From Bryobacteraceae bacterium (lineage in GTDB: Bacteria > Acidobacteriota > Terriglobia > Bryobacterales > Bryobacteraceae), in NCBI GenBank assembly GCA_030041495.1, contig JASHNT010000087.1:1-64000 (forward strand): a DNA stretch of 64,000 nucleotides, written 5' to 3'. Positions 49,283 through 59,101 of the stretch are shown piece after piece. Each line of letters opens with the position of its first letter. The stretch's first letter is position 1. Under the pieces are notes generated by a model. That model was not told where the DNA came from. It saw only the letters and a program-made list of their open reading frames with translations, and ran no database searches. The position numbers and the translations under genes were made by a program.

Positions 49283-50028
49283 GGCAATTTGGAATACAGC
49301 TCGTCGTCTTTTTTCAGGTCTTCTTCCGGGATCACTTTGTAGCCGATGAAAATGCTGTCCATCAGCCCCTTCTTTTCCTCGCGCGAAACCAGCATGGCCA
49401 GGTGGACGTGCAGGATGCCGAAAGCGATGAAGATCCACATCAGACAGAAGTGGATCAGCCGGATGTTGGGGGGGCTGATAAGGCGCGGAACCCAACCCAC
49501 GAAGAATCCGAGAATCGCGCTGTGCCGCAGCACGTTGTACATCACCAGGCCGGTGACAATTTCGACGAACACCATGGCGTAGAGGCCGACGTAAGACATC
49601 GCGGCCAGCGCGTTGTGGCCGATCTTGGAAACCGGCTCAGGCTTGACGAATAGGTAGAACTTGGCCATTTCCACCATTTCGCGGAACTGCTGCTTGCGGT
49701 AAGGGACGTAACTGCGCCAGCGGACCCAGCGGTTTCCCGCGAAGAACAGATACATGCGCAGCACGAACAGCGCGATGAAGATCATGGCAAAGACTTCGTG
49801 GACAAAGCGGAATTCGCCCATCAGGAACGGGTTGACCTGGCCCACGATGTAGGGATCGTGAATGTAGTAGCCGGTGACGCTGAGCACTGCGATACAGATC
49901 ACGATGCCCCAGTGCACCAATCGCAGAGGATATTGCCACACGTAGACGGACACCGCCCGGCCCATCGGCACGGTAGGATGGTGGCCATCGCCGGTCTGGA
50001 TGGCGGGAAGATGATTTACGGGTGTCAT
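49279..50028 (-). CDS. Ni/Fe-hydrogenase b-type cytochrome subunit
   Basis: YVWQYPLRLVHWGIVICIAVLSVTGYYIHDPY...FRFVHEVFAMIFIALFVLRMYLFFAGN. Confidence 0.93.
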   Translation of the reverse strand: MTPVNHLPAIQTGDGHHPTVPMGRAVSVYVWQYPLRLVHWGIVICIAVLSVTGYYIHDPYIVGQVNPFLMGEFRFVHEVFAMIFIALFVLRMYLFFAGNRWVRWRSYVPYRKQQFREMVEMAKFYLFVKPEPVSKIGHNALAAMSYVGLYAMVFVEIVTGLVMYNVLRHSAILGFFVGWVPRLISPPNIRLIHFCLMWIFIAFGILHVHLAMLVSREEKKGLMDSIFIGYKVIPEEDLKKDDELYSKLP

Positions 50029-50042
50029 GAGCAGCCTCCTTC

Positions 50043-51755
50043 CTACCGCACGTTGGGAAGCGTAAACCTGCGGCCGTTAGCGTCGAGCACGTGCACCGCG
50101 CAGGCGATGCACGGATCGAAAGAGTGAATGGTGCGCAGAATTTCGAGCGGCCGGTCCGGATCGGCGACCGGCGTATTCAGCAGCGAGGCCTCATAAGCGC
50201 CGCGCTGACCCTGGCCGTCGCGGGGGCCGGCGTTCCAGGTGCTCGGCACCACTGCCTGGTAGTTCTTGATGGACCGTCCGCTGATTTCAACCCAATGGCC
50301 CAGAGACCCGCGCGGAGCCTCATGCCAGCCGTAGCCCGCAGCGTGATCCGGCCAGGTGCTGGGATCCCAGCGAACCGGATTGAAAATCGCGGTCTTGCCG
50401 TGAGACAGGTTATTGTCCAACTCATCCACCCAGTCTTCCAGGTGCTTGGCCATAATCTGGGTTTCGAGAGCCCGGGCGGCGATGCGGCCCAGCGTTGAGA
50501 AGAGCACCGCTGGCTGGGCATTCAGCGCTTTTAGAGCGCCGTTGACCGCCGCCCGGATCTCTGGCTGGCCCGCGGCGTAACCGACCACCATGCGCGCCAG
50601 CGGTCCCACCTCCATCGGCTTGCCGTCGTAACGCGGCGATTTCAGCCAGGAGTATTTCTTGTCGACGTCCAGTTGTTCGAAAGGCGGCTTCGGGCCGGTG
50701 TACTTGGGATTGGTTTCACCCACCGAAGGATGCTTGCCGTTGCCGTTCCCACCCGAGTATTCGTACCAGGAATGATCCACAGCTTCAGTGATTTTTCCCG
50801 GATCGACCGGCAGCACCTTGCTGATGTCGTGGTTCATCACGATGCCGCGAGGGAACAGGAAAGAGCTGGGATCGTTGGCGCCGCTTGAGCCGTAATCGCC
50901 GTAACACAGGAAGTTGCCCAGACCCTCGCCGCGCGAAAACCAGTCGCTATAGAGCGGCGCGATGGCCAGAACGTCGGGGATATAAACCTGGTCGACGAAC
51001 TTGCGCGCGCTTTTTGCCAGGTCGCGGAGGAAGGTAATCGTGTCCGGATTGATGACCGCTGCGGGCTCATTGGGGTCCATGGCGGTGGTCATGCCGCCGA
51101 CCAGGAAGGTTTGCGGATGCGGATTCTTTCCACCCAAAGCCGCATGAATACGGATAAAATCCTTCTGCCAGGCGAGCGCTTCGAGATAATGCGCCACGGC
51201 CAGCAGGTTCACCTCCGGCGGCAGCTTGTAGGCCGGATGACCCCAGTAGCCGCTGGCGAACAGGCTCAACTGGCCGCTATCGACCACGCCTTTAACGCGC
51301 TGTTGAATGCCCCGGAAATAGGTGGTGGAGGATTTCTCGTAATCGGAGATGGATTGCGCGATCTGCGAAGTTTTCGCCGGATCGGCCTTGAGCGCCGCAG
51401 CGACATCCACCCAGTCCAAAGCGTGCAGGTGATAGAAGTGGATCACATGATCCTGCACCATCTGGGAGCCGGCGATCAGATTCCGGACTATATGGGCGTT
51501 GTCGGGGACTTCGATTTGCAGCGCGTTTTCGACCGCGCGCACGCTGGCAATGGCGTGGACCATGGTGCAGACTCCGCAGATGCGCTGCGCCCAGATCCAG
51601 GCTTCGCGGGGGTCGCGGCCTTGCAGGATCATCTCGATGCCGCGGAACATGGTGCCGGAGCTCCAGGCGTCGGAGATTTTGCCTCCTTCGAGCTGGGCTT
51701 CAATGCGGAGATGGCCTTCAATACGATTGACGGGGTCGACCACCAGGCGTGCCAT
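50043..51755 (-). CDS. [NiFe]-hydrogenase large subunit
   Basis: RICGVCTMVHAIASVRAVENAL and C-terminal SFDPCIACAVHVLDANGRRFTLPNVR. Confidence 0.96.
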   Translation of the reverse strand: MARLVVDPVNRIEGHLRIEAQLEGGKISDAWSSGTMFRGIEMILQGRDPREAWIWAQRICGVCTMVHAIASVRAVENALQIEVPDNAHIVRNLIAGSQMVQDHVIHFYHLHALDWVDVAAALKADPAKTSQIAQSISDYEKSSTTYFRGIQQRVKGVVDSGQLSLFASGYWGHPAYKLPPEVNLLAVAHYLEALAWQKDFIRIHAALGGKNPHPQTFLVGGMTTAMDPNEPAAVINPDTITFLRDLAKSARKFVDQVYIPDVLAIAPLYSDWFSRGEGLGNFLCYGDYGSSGANDPSSFLFPRGIVMNHDISKVLPVDPGKITEAVDHSWYEYSGGNGNGKHPSVGETNPKYTGPKPPFEQLDVDKKYSWLKSPRYDGKPMEVGPLARMVVGYAAGQPEIRAAVNGALKALNAQPAVLFSTLGRIAARALETQIMAKHLEDWVDELDNNLSHGKTAIFNPVRWDPSTWPDHAAGYGWHEAPRGSLGHWVEISGRSIKNYQAVVPSTWNAGPRDGQGQRGAYEASLLNTPVADPDRPLEILRTIHSFDPCIACAVHVLDANGRRFTLPNVR

Positions 51756-51756
51756 G

Positions 51757-52875
51757 TTAATTCTCCCTTCCTTGTTGCGGGGTGGTTTCGGCCGCAGGTT
51801 CGGGCTTAGGCACGGGCTTGATCATTTTGATGAGTCCGTGAGCGGTGACTCCGGCGATGGTCGCTCCCACCAGCCCGACGCCGATTTCACCCGCCGTGAC
51901 TTCGACGCCGAAGCCGGGCACGTTGGGCACGCGCTCATAGAACGGCGACATGTGGTCCCAGAAGCGCGGCGCGGCGCAGGCGATGCAGCCGTGTCCCGCG
52001 CGGACCGGCCAACTGGTATGGTCGTTCCACTGTACAATCGGGCAGTTGAAGGTCCCCACCGGACCTTTACAGCCCATTTTGTACAGGCACCATCCCTTGC
52101 GATGGCCCTCATCGCCCCATTCGGTGACGAAGCGGCCGGCGTCGTAATGGGCGCGGCGCTCGCACTGGTCGTGAATGATGCGGCCGTAGGCGAACAACGG
52201 ACGGTTGTACTGGTCGAGCGCGGGAAGGTCGTTGAAGGTGAGATAGTGAACCAACACCGCGGCGGTATTGGCCGCATTGTGCGGGCACCCCGACATATTG
52301 ATCACCTTGATTCCCGGAACGGCTTCGTGCACGCCGAGCGCGCCGGTGGGGTTGGGATTGGAACGGACCAATCCCCCGTCGAAGGCGCAGGCGCCGACCG
52401 CGATGGTCGCCGCGGCGTTGCGGCACACCGTCTCGGCGATCTCCATGGCGGAATGGCCGCCGATGGTGCAATAGACTCCGTCATCGCCGGTCGGGATGGC
52501 GCCCTCCACGACAACCAGATACTTCCCCTTCTCCTCTTTGACCACGCGATCCAGGATGGCCGTGGCATGCCCGCCCGCGCCTGCCATGATCACTTCGTGA
52601 TATTCCCAAGAGAGCAGGTCGAGCACGACATCGGCGACGTCGGGATGGCTCGACCGTAACATCGATTCCGAGCAGCCGGTGCAATCCTGGAATTGCAGCC
52701 AGACCAGCACGGGTTTGCGCGCCTTGCCCACGGCGGCGACGGTCTGGGCCAGGTAGCGCTCCGGCAGAGCCAGGGTCGCCAGCACACCGCTGCAAAACTT
52801 CACGAGTTGCCGCCGGGTGATGCCGCGCTTGGCGAGCGCCTGTTTCAGTTCAAGATCCTGTGAAAGCATGGCCAA
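51757..52875 (-). CDS. [NiFe]-hydrogenase small subunit with Tat leader and C-terminal anchor
   Basis: TRRQLVKFCSGVLATLAL; VWLQFQDCTGCSESMLRS; MSGCPHN; GHGCIACAAPRFWD. Confidence 0.96.
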   Translation of the reverse strand: MAMLSQDLELKQALAKRGITRRQLVKFCSGVLATLALPERYLAQTVAAVGKARKPVLVWLQFQDCTGCSESMLRSSHPDVADVVLDLLSWEYHEVIMAGAGGHATAILDRVVKEEKGKYLVVVEGAIPTGDDGVYCTIGGHSAMEIAETVCRNAAATIAVGACAFDGGLVRSNPNPTGALGVHEAVPGIKVINMSGCPHNAANTAAVLVHYLTFNDLPALDQYNRPLFAYGRIIHDQCERRAHYDAGRFVTEWGDEGHRKGWCLYKMGCKGPVGTFNCPIVQWNDHTSWPVRAGHGCIACAAPRFWDHMSPFYERVPNVPGFGVEVTAGEIGVGLVGATIAGVTAHGLIKMIKPVPKPEPAAETTPQQGREN

Positions 52876-52911
52876 ATCTCCTTGATGGCTTGCTTGTCTC
52901 CGATTGCGGTG

Positions 52912-53646
52912 TTAAATGGGATGGGTGGCCAAAGTCATCATGACCTCGGCTTTTTTGCGCCCGGCGCGGGCGTCGAGCCACTTCATCCAGCGGTCGAACC
53001 CCGCTCCGGTGGTGCAGGAAGTCTCGATGATCTCGATCTCCGGGTGAATGCGGCGGGCGTTTTCGCGCGCCAGCTCCGGTTTGAAAGGAACATGCGGCAG
53101 CAGATCGACCTTGTTCAGAATCATCAATTCGGACTTGCGGAAGATGCCCGGGTACTTGAGCGGTTTATCTTCGCCTTCGGCCACGCTGAGCACCACCACC
53201 TTGGCGTCCTCGCCCAGATCGTAGCTAGTGGGACAGACAAGATTCCCGACGTTCTCGATCAGCAGCAGCTCGAGCTCGTTTTCGTGATCGCGCACAACGC
53301 CGCGCTCAGGCGGTGCGCTCAGGTCGAACCAGCCGTTCAAATGCGCCTCAATCATGCGGGCGTCGAGATGGCAGCAGCCGCCGGTCGTGATCTGGCGCAC
53401 CGGGTATCCGTAGCGCTGGAGACGAATCGCATCGTTCTCAGTCTGGATGTCCCCGGTGAGCACGGCGGCGCGAGTGTGGCGGGGCAGGCGCTCCAGGGTC
53501 CGTTCGAGCAGCGCGGTTTTTCCGGCCCCTGGCGAGCCGATGAAATTCAGCGAAAGAGTGCCGGCCGAGGTCAACGACTGGCGAAGTTGCGTCGCGATGC
53601 GGTCGTTCTCACTCAAGACCTTCTTCTCAATCACGACTTGATTCAT
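52912..53646 (-). CDS. hypB: hydrogenase nickel incorporation GTPase HypB
   Basis: LNFIGSPGAGKTALLERTLERL...LTGDIQTENDAIRLQRYGYPVRQITTGGCCHLDARMI...ILNKVDLLPHV. Confidence 0.95.
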   Translation of the reverse strand: MNQVVIEKKVLSENDRIATQLRQSLTSAGTLSLNFIGSPGAGKTALLERTLERLPRHTRAAVLTGDIQTENDAIRLQRYGYPVRQITTGGCCHLDARMIEAHLNGWFDLSAPPERGVVRDHENELELLLIENVGNLVCPTSYDLGEDAKVVVLSVAEGEDKPLKYPGIFRKSELMILNKVDLLPHVPFKPELARENARRIHPEIEIIETSCTTGAGFDRWMKWLDARAGRKKAEVMMTLATHPI

Positions 53647-53659
53647 ACCGATACCTCGT

Positions 53660-53962
53660 TCACGCCGACACCTCGTGGGCCGCTCCCGCGCGCTGATCCG
53701 GGGGTGTGTCTTCGGTGTCATCGAGCTCAAGATGGGCCAGATCAAGGTCTTCCGCGCCGGGCCGCCAGTCGATGGCCAGCTCCAGCGGCTCGAACTCGCT
53801 TCCCTTGACCAAAGCCTCGAAACAAAAACGGAGGGATTCGGGGTCGACTCCCGCGTATTCGCCAATGCGGACGCCAACCTTGACGGCGCGGCGCCCGGGG
53901 TAACGGTCGAGCTCGCGGTGAACCGCCTCAAGGATTGAATTGGCTACGCCCATCTCATGCAT
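53660..53962 (-). CDS. hypA: HypA-like nickel metallochaperone lacking zinc-ribbon cysteines
   Basis: MHEMGVANSILEAVHRELDRYPGRRAVKVGVRIGEYAGVDPESLRFCFEALVKGSEFEPLELAIDWRPGAEDLDLAHLELDD; positioned next to hypB. Confidence 0.85.
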   Translation of the reverse strand: MHEMGVANSILEAVHRELDRYPGRRAVKVGVRIGEYAGVDPESLRFCFEALVKGSEFEPLELAIDWRPGAEDLDLAHLELDDTEDTPPDQRAGAAHEVSA

Positions 53963-54050
53963 ACTCGACTTCCTCAGGCGACGCGAGATAAATCCAACCG
54001 CCGACTTCACGCCTACCCCGCTTGCATTTGAACCTCCACGCAAGCCGGCA

Positions 54051-54338
54051 TCAGTTACCCTCACCACCTCGTGCACCCTCACCGCCCTCCGGAACGAGGC
54101 CTTCCTCTTCCAGCGCGCCGATCTCCTCCAAATATGCAAATGTCCGCGCAGCTTCTTCCTCATCTACGCGGGTTAGGGCAAATCCTACGTGGACTAACAC
54201 GTAGTCACCGACGCGAACCTCCGGAGTAAAGGCCAGGCTGACGTTTTTGCGCACGCCGCAGAAGTCGACGCAGGCGGAGCGGAACGCAGGATCGGCATCT
54301 TCTACGCTCAAAACTTTTCCAGGAACAGCCAGACACAT
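54051..54338 (-). CDS. hypC: hydrogenase maturation chaperone HypC
   Basis: MCLAVPGKVLSVEDADPAFRSACVDFCGVRKNVSLAFTPEVRVGDYVLVHVGFAL. Confidence 0.94.
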   Translation of the reverse strand: MCLAVPGKVLSVEDADPAFRSACVDFCGVRKNVSLAFTPEVRVGDYVLVHVGFALTRVDEEEAARTFAYLEEIGALEEEGLVPEGGEGARGGEGN

Positions 54339-54415
54339 TCCAGGCCGCCTCCCAGCGGCTCCTATTTGAGTTTGAACTGTTTCATCTAGCGTGCAATTTA
54401 GACGCCACTATTCTC

Positions 54416-54475
54416 AGGTCAAATCGGCCTCTACTCCTAGGGGAATGGGTCAAATCCCGCAGCCGTGGGTCATAT
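54416..54475. promoter_or_regulatory. direct-repeat cluster in the hypC/cytochrome divergent intergenic region
   Basis: AGGTCAAAT (54416), GGGTCAAAT (54447) and GGGTCATAT (54467): steps of 31 and 20 bp. Confidence 0.4.
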
Positions 54476-54536
54476 GGCGCGACATCGAAATTCCGATTTG
54501 AGAAACGACCGGCTTGGGTTATAACGGAGGTTAAGT

Positions 54537-55643
54537 ATGCGCCAATTGTCGATCGTTTTCGCCTTCGCTGCCGGATTGAACGCGGCGACGGTCGCGGCGG
54601 ATTCGTCCCGCGGAAGCGAGTTGTTTGGGACGCTGGAATGCGTCCAATGCCATAGCATCAACGGCCAAGGAGGCAAGGCCGGTCCCGACCTGGGGCGCCG
54701 CGTGGATCGCGGATTCACTCCGGCCTCGCTCGCGGCCACCATGTGGAATCACGCCCCGGCCATGTGGGCGGCCATGAAAGAGCGCGATGTCGCCGCCGGT
54801 AAACTCGATGAGCAGGCCGCCATGGACCTGTTCGCGTATTTCTACTCGGCCCACTTTTTCGATAAACTGGGCGACGCCGGCCGCGGCAAGCAGGTCTTTT
54901 CCTCCGGCCATTGCTCGGAATGCCACGGCTTGACCGAAGCCCAACCGAAATCGCCGGACGCCAAGCCGGTGTCGGAGTGGACCGCCATCGGGCGCCCCAT
55001 CGAACTGGTGGATGCCATGTGGAACCATGCGGCAACCATGCGGCCGGAGTTCGCCAGGCGTAAGCTGAGCTGGCCGGAGCTGACCAGCCAGGATCTGACG
55101 GACCTGCTGGTGTACGTGCGGAACTTGCCCTCCACGCGCGAAAAACCGGCCCGGGTCGAAATCACGGCCGGGACCAACGGCGAAGCGCTATTCATGTCCA
55201 AAGGCTGCGCGGCGTGCCACACTGGCGGCAACACCTTAGGACCGAAGCTCAAGGGCATGACGCTTGGCGACATCGCCGTAGCGATGTGGAACCATGAGCC
55301 GAAAATGCCGCCCAATGCGCCGCAACTAAGCACCGACGAGATGCGCGATCTGGTCAGCTATGTGTGGGCCGGGCAGTTCTTCGAAGATTCGGGCAACGCG
55401 GCGGCAGGAGCAAAGGTCTTTTCCTCGAAACATTGCGCGAGCTGCCACGAGGGCTCCGGCACGGCACCCAAACTGGCGGGGAAGACCTTCACCGGCGCGG
55501 CTATGGTCTCCGCGCTGTGGCATCACGGGCCCCGCATGCTGGACGAAATGAAGACGAAAGGCGGGGCGTGGCCGAGATTTGACGATAACGACATGGCCAA
55601 CCTGCTCGCCTATCTCAATAGCGGCGGAAACGCTAAGAAATAG
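54537..55643 (+). CDS. four-CxxCH c-type cytochrome with four tandem repeats
   Basis: CVQCH, CSECH, CAACH, CASCH; matching MWNHAPAM, MWNHAATM, MWNHEPKM, LWHHGPRM; signal peptide. Confidence 0.92.
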   Translation: MRQLSIVFAFAAGLNAATVAADSSRGSELFGTLECVQCHSINGQGGKAGPDLGRRVDRGFTPASLAATMWNHAPAMWAAMKERDVAAGKLDEQAAMDLFAYFYSAHFFDKLGDAGRGKQVFSSGHCSECHGLTEAQPKSPDAKPVSEWTAIGRPIELVDAMWNHAATMRPEFARRKLSWPELTSQDLTDLLVYVRNLPSTREKPARVEITAGTNGEALFMSKGCAACHTGGNTLGPKLKGMTLGDIAVAMWNHEPKMPPNAPQLSTDEMRDLVSYVWAGQFFEDSGNAAAGAKVFSSKHCASCHEGSGTAPKLAGKTFTGAAMVSALWHHGPRMLDEMKTKGGAWPRFDDNDMANLLAYLNSGGNAKK

Positions 55644-55681
55644 CGACCTCATTCGAGAGTGGCTCATGCCGTGCACAGCGC

Positions 55682-56371
55682 ATGGTGATGGCGGTACGAA
55701 TTCACCTGCGGGTGTTGCTCCTCCGGCTCATGGCAAATGGGCTGATCCTGGCGGGGACCGGCGCGCTAGCGTACTGCGGGTGGTCGGTGGGAAAAGGGAT
55801 GCTGTATCAGTACGCGCAGGAAGAGCAGTTCGATTCAGCCACGGCGGCCGCTCCGGAAGCCGGCCCCAGGCTTCCTGGGGAAATCTCTGAAGGAACGCCC
55901 GCGCGGACGGAGGCGATTATTCCCAAGCCCCTCCGCCCGCGACTGAGCATGCTGATGCCGCCGGACCCGCGATTGATCGGACGGCTGGAGGCTCCTTCGA
56001 TCGACCTCGCGGTGATGTTGCGCGAAGGCAACGACGACGACACGTTGAGCAAGGCCGCCGGCCATCTGCCCTCCAGCGCATGGCCGGGCGAGCTCGGAAA
56101 CTTCGTCGTTCTGGGTCATCGGGATACGTTCTTCCGCCCCTTGAAAAATATCGAGCGCGGCGATTTAATCCGTGTGGTGACGCACCACGGCCGATTCACT
56201 TACAGCGGCGAGTCTTTTGAAGTCACCGATCCGGAATCGGTTAAAATCGTCGAGGGCGGACCGGATCCGATCCTGACCCTGGTGACCTGTTTCCCGTTCC
56301 GTTACATCGGACCAGCGCCAAAACGTCTGGTGGTTCATGGCCGCCTGGCTGCCAACGGGAAAACGGATTGA
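55682..56371 (+). CDS. class D sortase
   Basis: N-terminal transmembrane segment; [26 protein letters not shown]...[24 protein letters not shown]. Confidence 0.9.
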   Translation: MVMAVRIHLRVLLLRLMANGLILAGTGALAYCGWSVGKGMLYQYAQEEQFDSATAAAPEAGPRLPGEISEGTPARTEAIIPKPLRPRLSMLMPPDPRLIGRLEAPSIDLAVMLREGNDDDTLSKAAGHLPSSAWPGELGNFVVLGHRDTFFRPLKNIERGDLIRVVTHHGRFTYSGESFEVTDPESVKIVEGGPDPILTLVTCFPFRYIGPAPKRLVVHGRLAANGKTD

Positions 56372-59093
56372 TCTTCGCCGCATGCCTGACAACCCGCCCC
56401 CATCGATGGTCCAGCGCAGAGCGCCTCTCGAAGTGTTCTTCCATCCGCGCAATGTGGCCGTAATCGGCGCGACCGAAGAACCTTCGAGCGTGGGGCATTC
56501 CGTAATGAAAAATCTCACCGAGGAGTCCTTCGAAGGACGGGTTTTCCCGGTGAACCCGAAGCGGACCACGGTGATGGGCTTGCCCTGCTACCCCAATGTC
56601 GGAGCGGTGCCGGTGAAAGCCGACCTGGCGGTGATTGTGACCCCCGCGCGGACGGTCCCCGCAATTATCGGCGAGTGCGCGAATGCGGGAGTCGAAGGCG
56701 CGATCATCATCTCCGCCGGATTCAAAGAAACCGGCGCGCACGGCGCGGAATTGGAAGCGGAAATCCTGCGCCAGGCGCGGCGAACCGAGATGCGGATCGT
56801 GGGGCCGAACTGTCTGGGCATCATGCGGCCGGACTACGGATGGAACGCGACCTTCGCCAACTCCATGGCGCGCCCCGGAAATCTCGGGTTCATCAGCCAG
56901 AGCGGAGCGCTGTGCACAGCGATCCTGGACTGGAGCCATCGCGAGATGGTCGGCTTCAGCGCGTTTGTTTCCGTGGGCTCCATGCTGGACGTGGGATGGG
57001 GAGACCTGATCCAGTACCTGGGCGACGATCCGAAGACGCACAGCATCATCATCTACATGGAATCGGTGGGAGACGCGCGAGCGTTCCTGTCCGCGGCGCG
57101 TGAAGTTGCGCTCTCAAAACCGATCATCGTGATCAAGCCCGGACGCACGGAGGCCGCGGCCAAGGCTGCCGCGTCCCACACCGGAGCTCTGACCGGGCAG
57201 GACGACGTGCTGGACGCGGCGTTCCGGCGCTGCGGCGTAGTGCGCGTCAACACCATCGCGGAGCTGTTCAACCTCTCCGAAGCGCTCGATAAGCAGCCTC
57301 GCCCGAAGGGGCCGCACCTGACCATCGTCACCAATGCCGGAGGGCCCGCCGTGCTGGCAACCGACGCTCTGCTCAGTGACGGAGGGCGCCTGACGGAGTT
57401 GTCTCCGGGTACCGTGGAGCAGCTCGACCGTTGCTTGCCGCGGCACTGGAGCCATCAGAATCCGATCGACATCATCGGCGACGCGGACGCAGGGCGCTAC
57501 GCGAAAGCGGTCGGCATCGCGGCCAAGGATCCGGCGACCGACGGTCTTCTGGTGATCCTCGCGCCGACGGGTTTGAGCGATCCGACAGCGGTCGCGGCGC
57601 AAGTGAAACAGTTCGCCAAGCTGGACGCGAAGCCGGTGATCGCAAGCTGGATGGGCGGGCAGGACATCGCGGCCGGCGAAAAGCTCCTCAGCGAGGCCGG
57701 GGTTCCGGTCTACGGCTACCCCGATTCCGCCGCGCGGGTGTTCAACCTGATGTGGAGCTATAGCGCCAATTTGCGGGCTCTGTACGAAACGCCGCAGCCG
57801 ATCGATCCCCAGCATCCGGAGGCGGTGACAAAGGCGTCGAGCATTGTCGAGACGGCGCGCGCGAAGAATCGCGAGCTGCTGACAGAGGCCGAATCGAAGA
57901 GCCTGCTGAAGGCGTACGGAATTCCAACCGTGGAGACCTGGATCGCGGCCAGCGCGGATGCGGCCGTGGAGGCGGCGGCGGGGATCGGTTACCCGGTGGC
58001 GCTGAAGCTGCACTCGGAGACCATCACCCATAAAACCGACGTTGGCGGCGTGCAGCTTAATCTGCGCGACGAAGCCGCGGTGCGCTCGGCGTACCAGGCG
58101 ATCCAAGACTCAGTCACGCGAATCGAGGGGCGCGAGCATTTTCTTGGCGTGACCGTCCAGCCTATGGTGCGGGCGGAAGGTTACGAATTGATCTTGGGCT
58201 CGAGCGTCGATCCGCAGTTCGGGCCGGTGCTGCTGTTCGGCAGCGGAGGCCAGCTCGTCGAGGTGTATAAGGACCGGGCCATCGGTCTGCCTCCGCTCAA
58301 CACGACTCTGGCGCGGCGTCTGATGGAGCGCACCAAAATCTTCACGGCTCTGGGCGGCGTGCGGGGACGAAAACCGGTGGACCTGGTGGCGCTGGAACGC
58401 TTGCTGGTGCGCTTCAGTTACCTGGCGGCGGAGCAGCGCTGGATCAAGGAAATCGATATCAATCCGCTGCTGGCATCGCCGGAGGGGCTTCTTGCGCTGG
58501 ACGCGCGCGTGGCGCTGCATCCGGTGGGCGTGACGGATTCGCCGCGCACCGCGATCCGGCCGTATCCGGTCCAGTACGTTCAGCCGTGGCGCTTCGAGGA
58601 CGGCGCGGAGGTGCTGATTCGCCCGATCCGTCCGGAAGACGAGCGGTTGATGATCGGGTTCCACGCCAAACTGAGCGAGAAGAGCATCTATCAGCGCTAT
58701 TTCCATCTGCTGACTCTGGACCAGCGGACATCGCATGAACGGCTGGTGCGGGTGTGTTTCGGCGATTACGATCGCGAGATCGCATTGGCAGCCGAAATGC
58801 GGAGCGGAGAAGCTGGAGAGCGTGAGCTGGTGGCGGTTGGCCGGCTGAGCAAGGCGCACCTGATGAACGAAGCGGAACTGGCGGTGTTGATCGTGGATGA
58901 GTATCAAAGCCGCGGCTTGGGAAGCGAGCTGGCGCGGCGGCTGATCGATATCGCGCGGGCGGAGAAGCTCGACCGGATCACGGTCGAGATCCTCGGCGAC
59001 AACCGCTCCATGATCGAAGTCTGCCGGGGAGTGGGATTTCAACTGGATCACCTCGAAGACGGCGTGATCCACGGCGTTTTGGAACTTGTATAG
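56337..59093 (+). CDS. ADP-forming acyl-CoA synthetase fused to C-terminal GNAT acetyltransferase (start possibly 56406)
   Basis: [28 protein letters not shown]...[10 protein letters not shown]...[16 protein letters not shown]-terminal [32 protein letters not shown]. Confidence 0.92.
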   Translation: MAAWLPTGKRIDLRRMPDNPPPSMVQRRAPLEVFFHPRNVAVIGATEEPSSVGHSVMKNLTEESFEGRVFPVNPKRTTVMGLPCYPNVGAVPVKADLAVIVTPARTVPAIIGECANAGVEGAIIISAGFKETGAHGAELEAEILRQARRTEMRIVGPNCLGIMRPDYGWNATFANSMARPGNLGFISQSGALCTAILDWSHREMVGFSAFVSVGSMLDVGWGDLIQYLGDDPKTHSIIIYMESVGDARAFLSAAREVALSKPIIVIKPGRTEAAAKAAASHTGALTGQDDVLDAAFRRCGVVRVNTIAELFNLSEALDKQPRPKGPHLTIVTNAGGPAVLATDALLSDGGRLTELSPGTVEQLDRCLPRHWSHQNPIDIIGDADAGRYAKAVGIAAKDPATDGLLVILAPTGLSDPTAVAAQVKQFAKLDAKPVIASWMGGQDIAAGEKLLSEAGVPVYGYPDSAARVFNLMWSYSANLRALYETPQPIDPQHPEAVTKASSIVETARAKNRELLTEAESKSLLKAYGIPTVETWIAASADAAVEAAAGIGYPVALKLHSETITHKTDVGGVQLNLRDEAAVRSAYQAIQDSVTRIEGREHFLGVTVQPMVRAEGYELILGSSVDPQFGPVLLFGSGGQLVEVYKDRAIGLPPLNTTLARRLMERTKIFTALGGVRGRKPVDLVALERLLVRFSYLAAEQRWIKEIDINPLLASPEGLLALDARVALHPVGVTDSPRTAIRPYPVQYVQPWRFEDGAEVLIRPIRPEDERLMIGFHAKLSEKSIYQRYFHLLTLDQRTSHERLVRVCFGDYDREIALAAEMRSGEAGERELVAVGRLSKAHLMNEAELAVLIVDEYQSRGLGSELARRLIDIARAEKLDRITVEILGDNRSMIEVCRGVGFQLDHLEDGVIHGVLELV

Positions 59094-59101
59094 GAGACAG
59101 A

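Noticed and set aside
52912-53931. Extended HypB ORF (339 aa) overlapping hypA
   Set aside because: The upstream portion is an alternative frame of hypA with non-protein-like composition; HypB homology starts at MNQVVIEKK.
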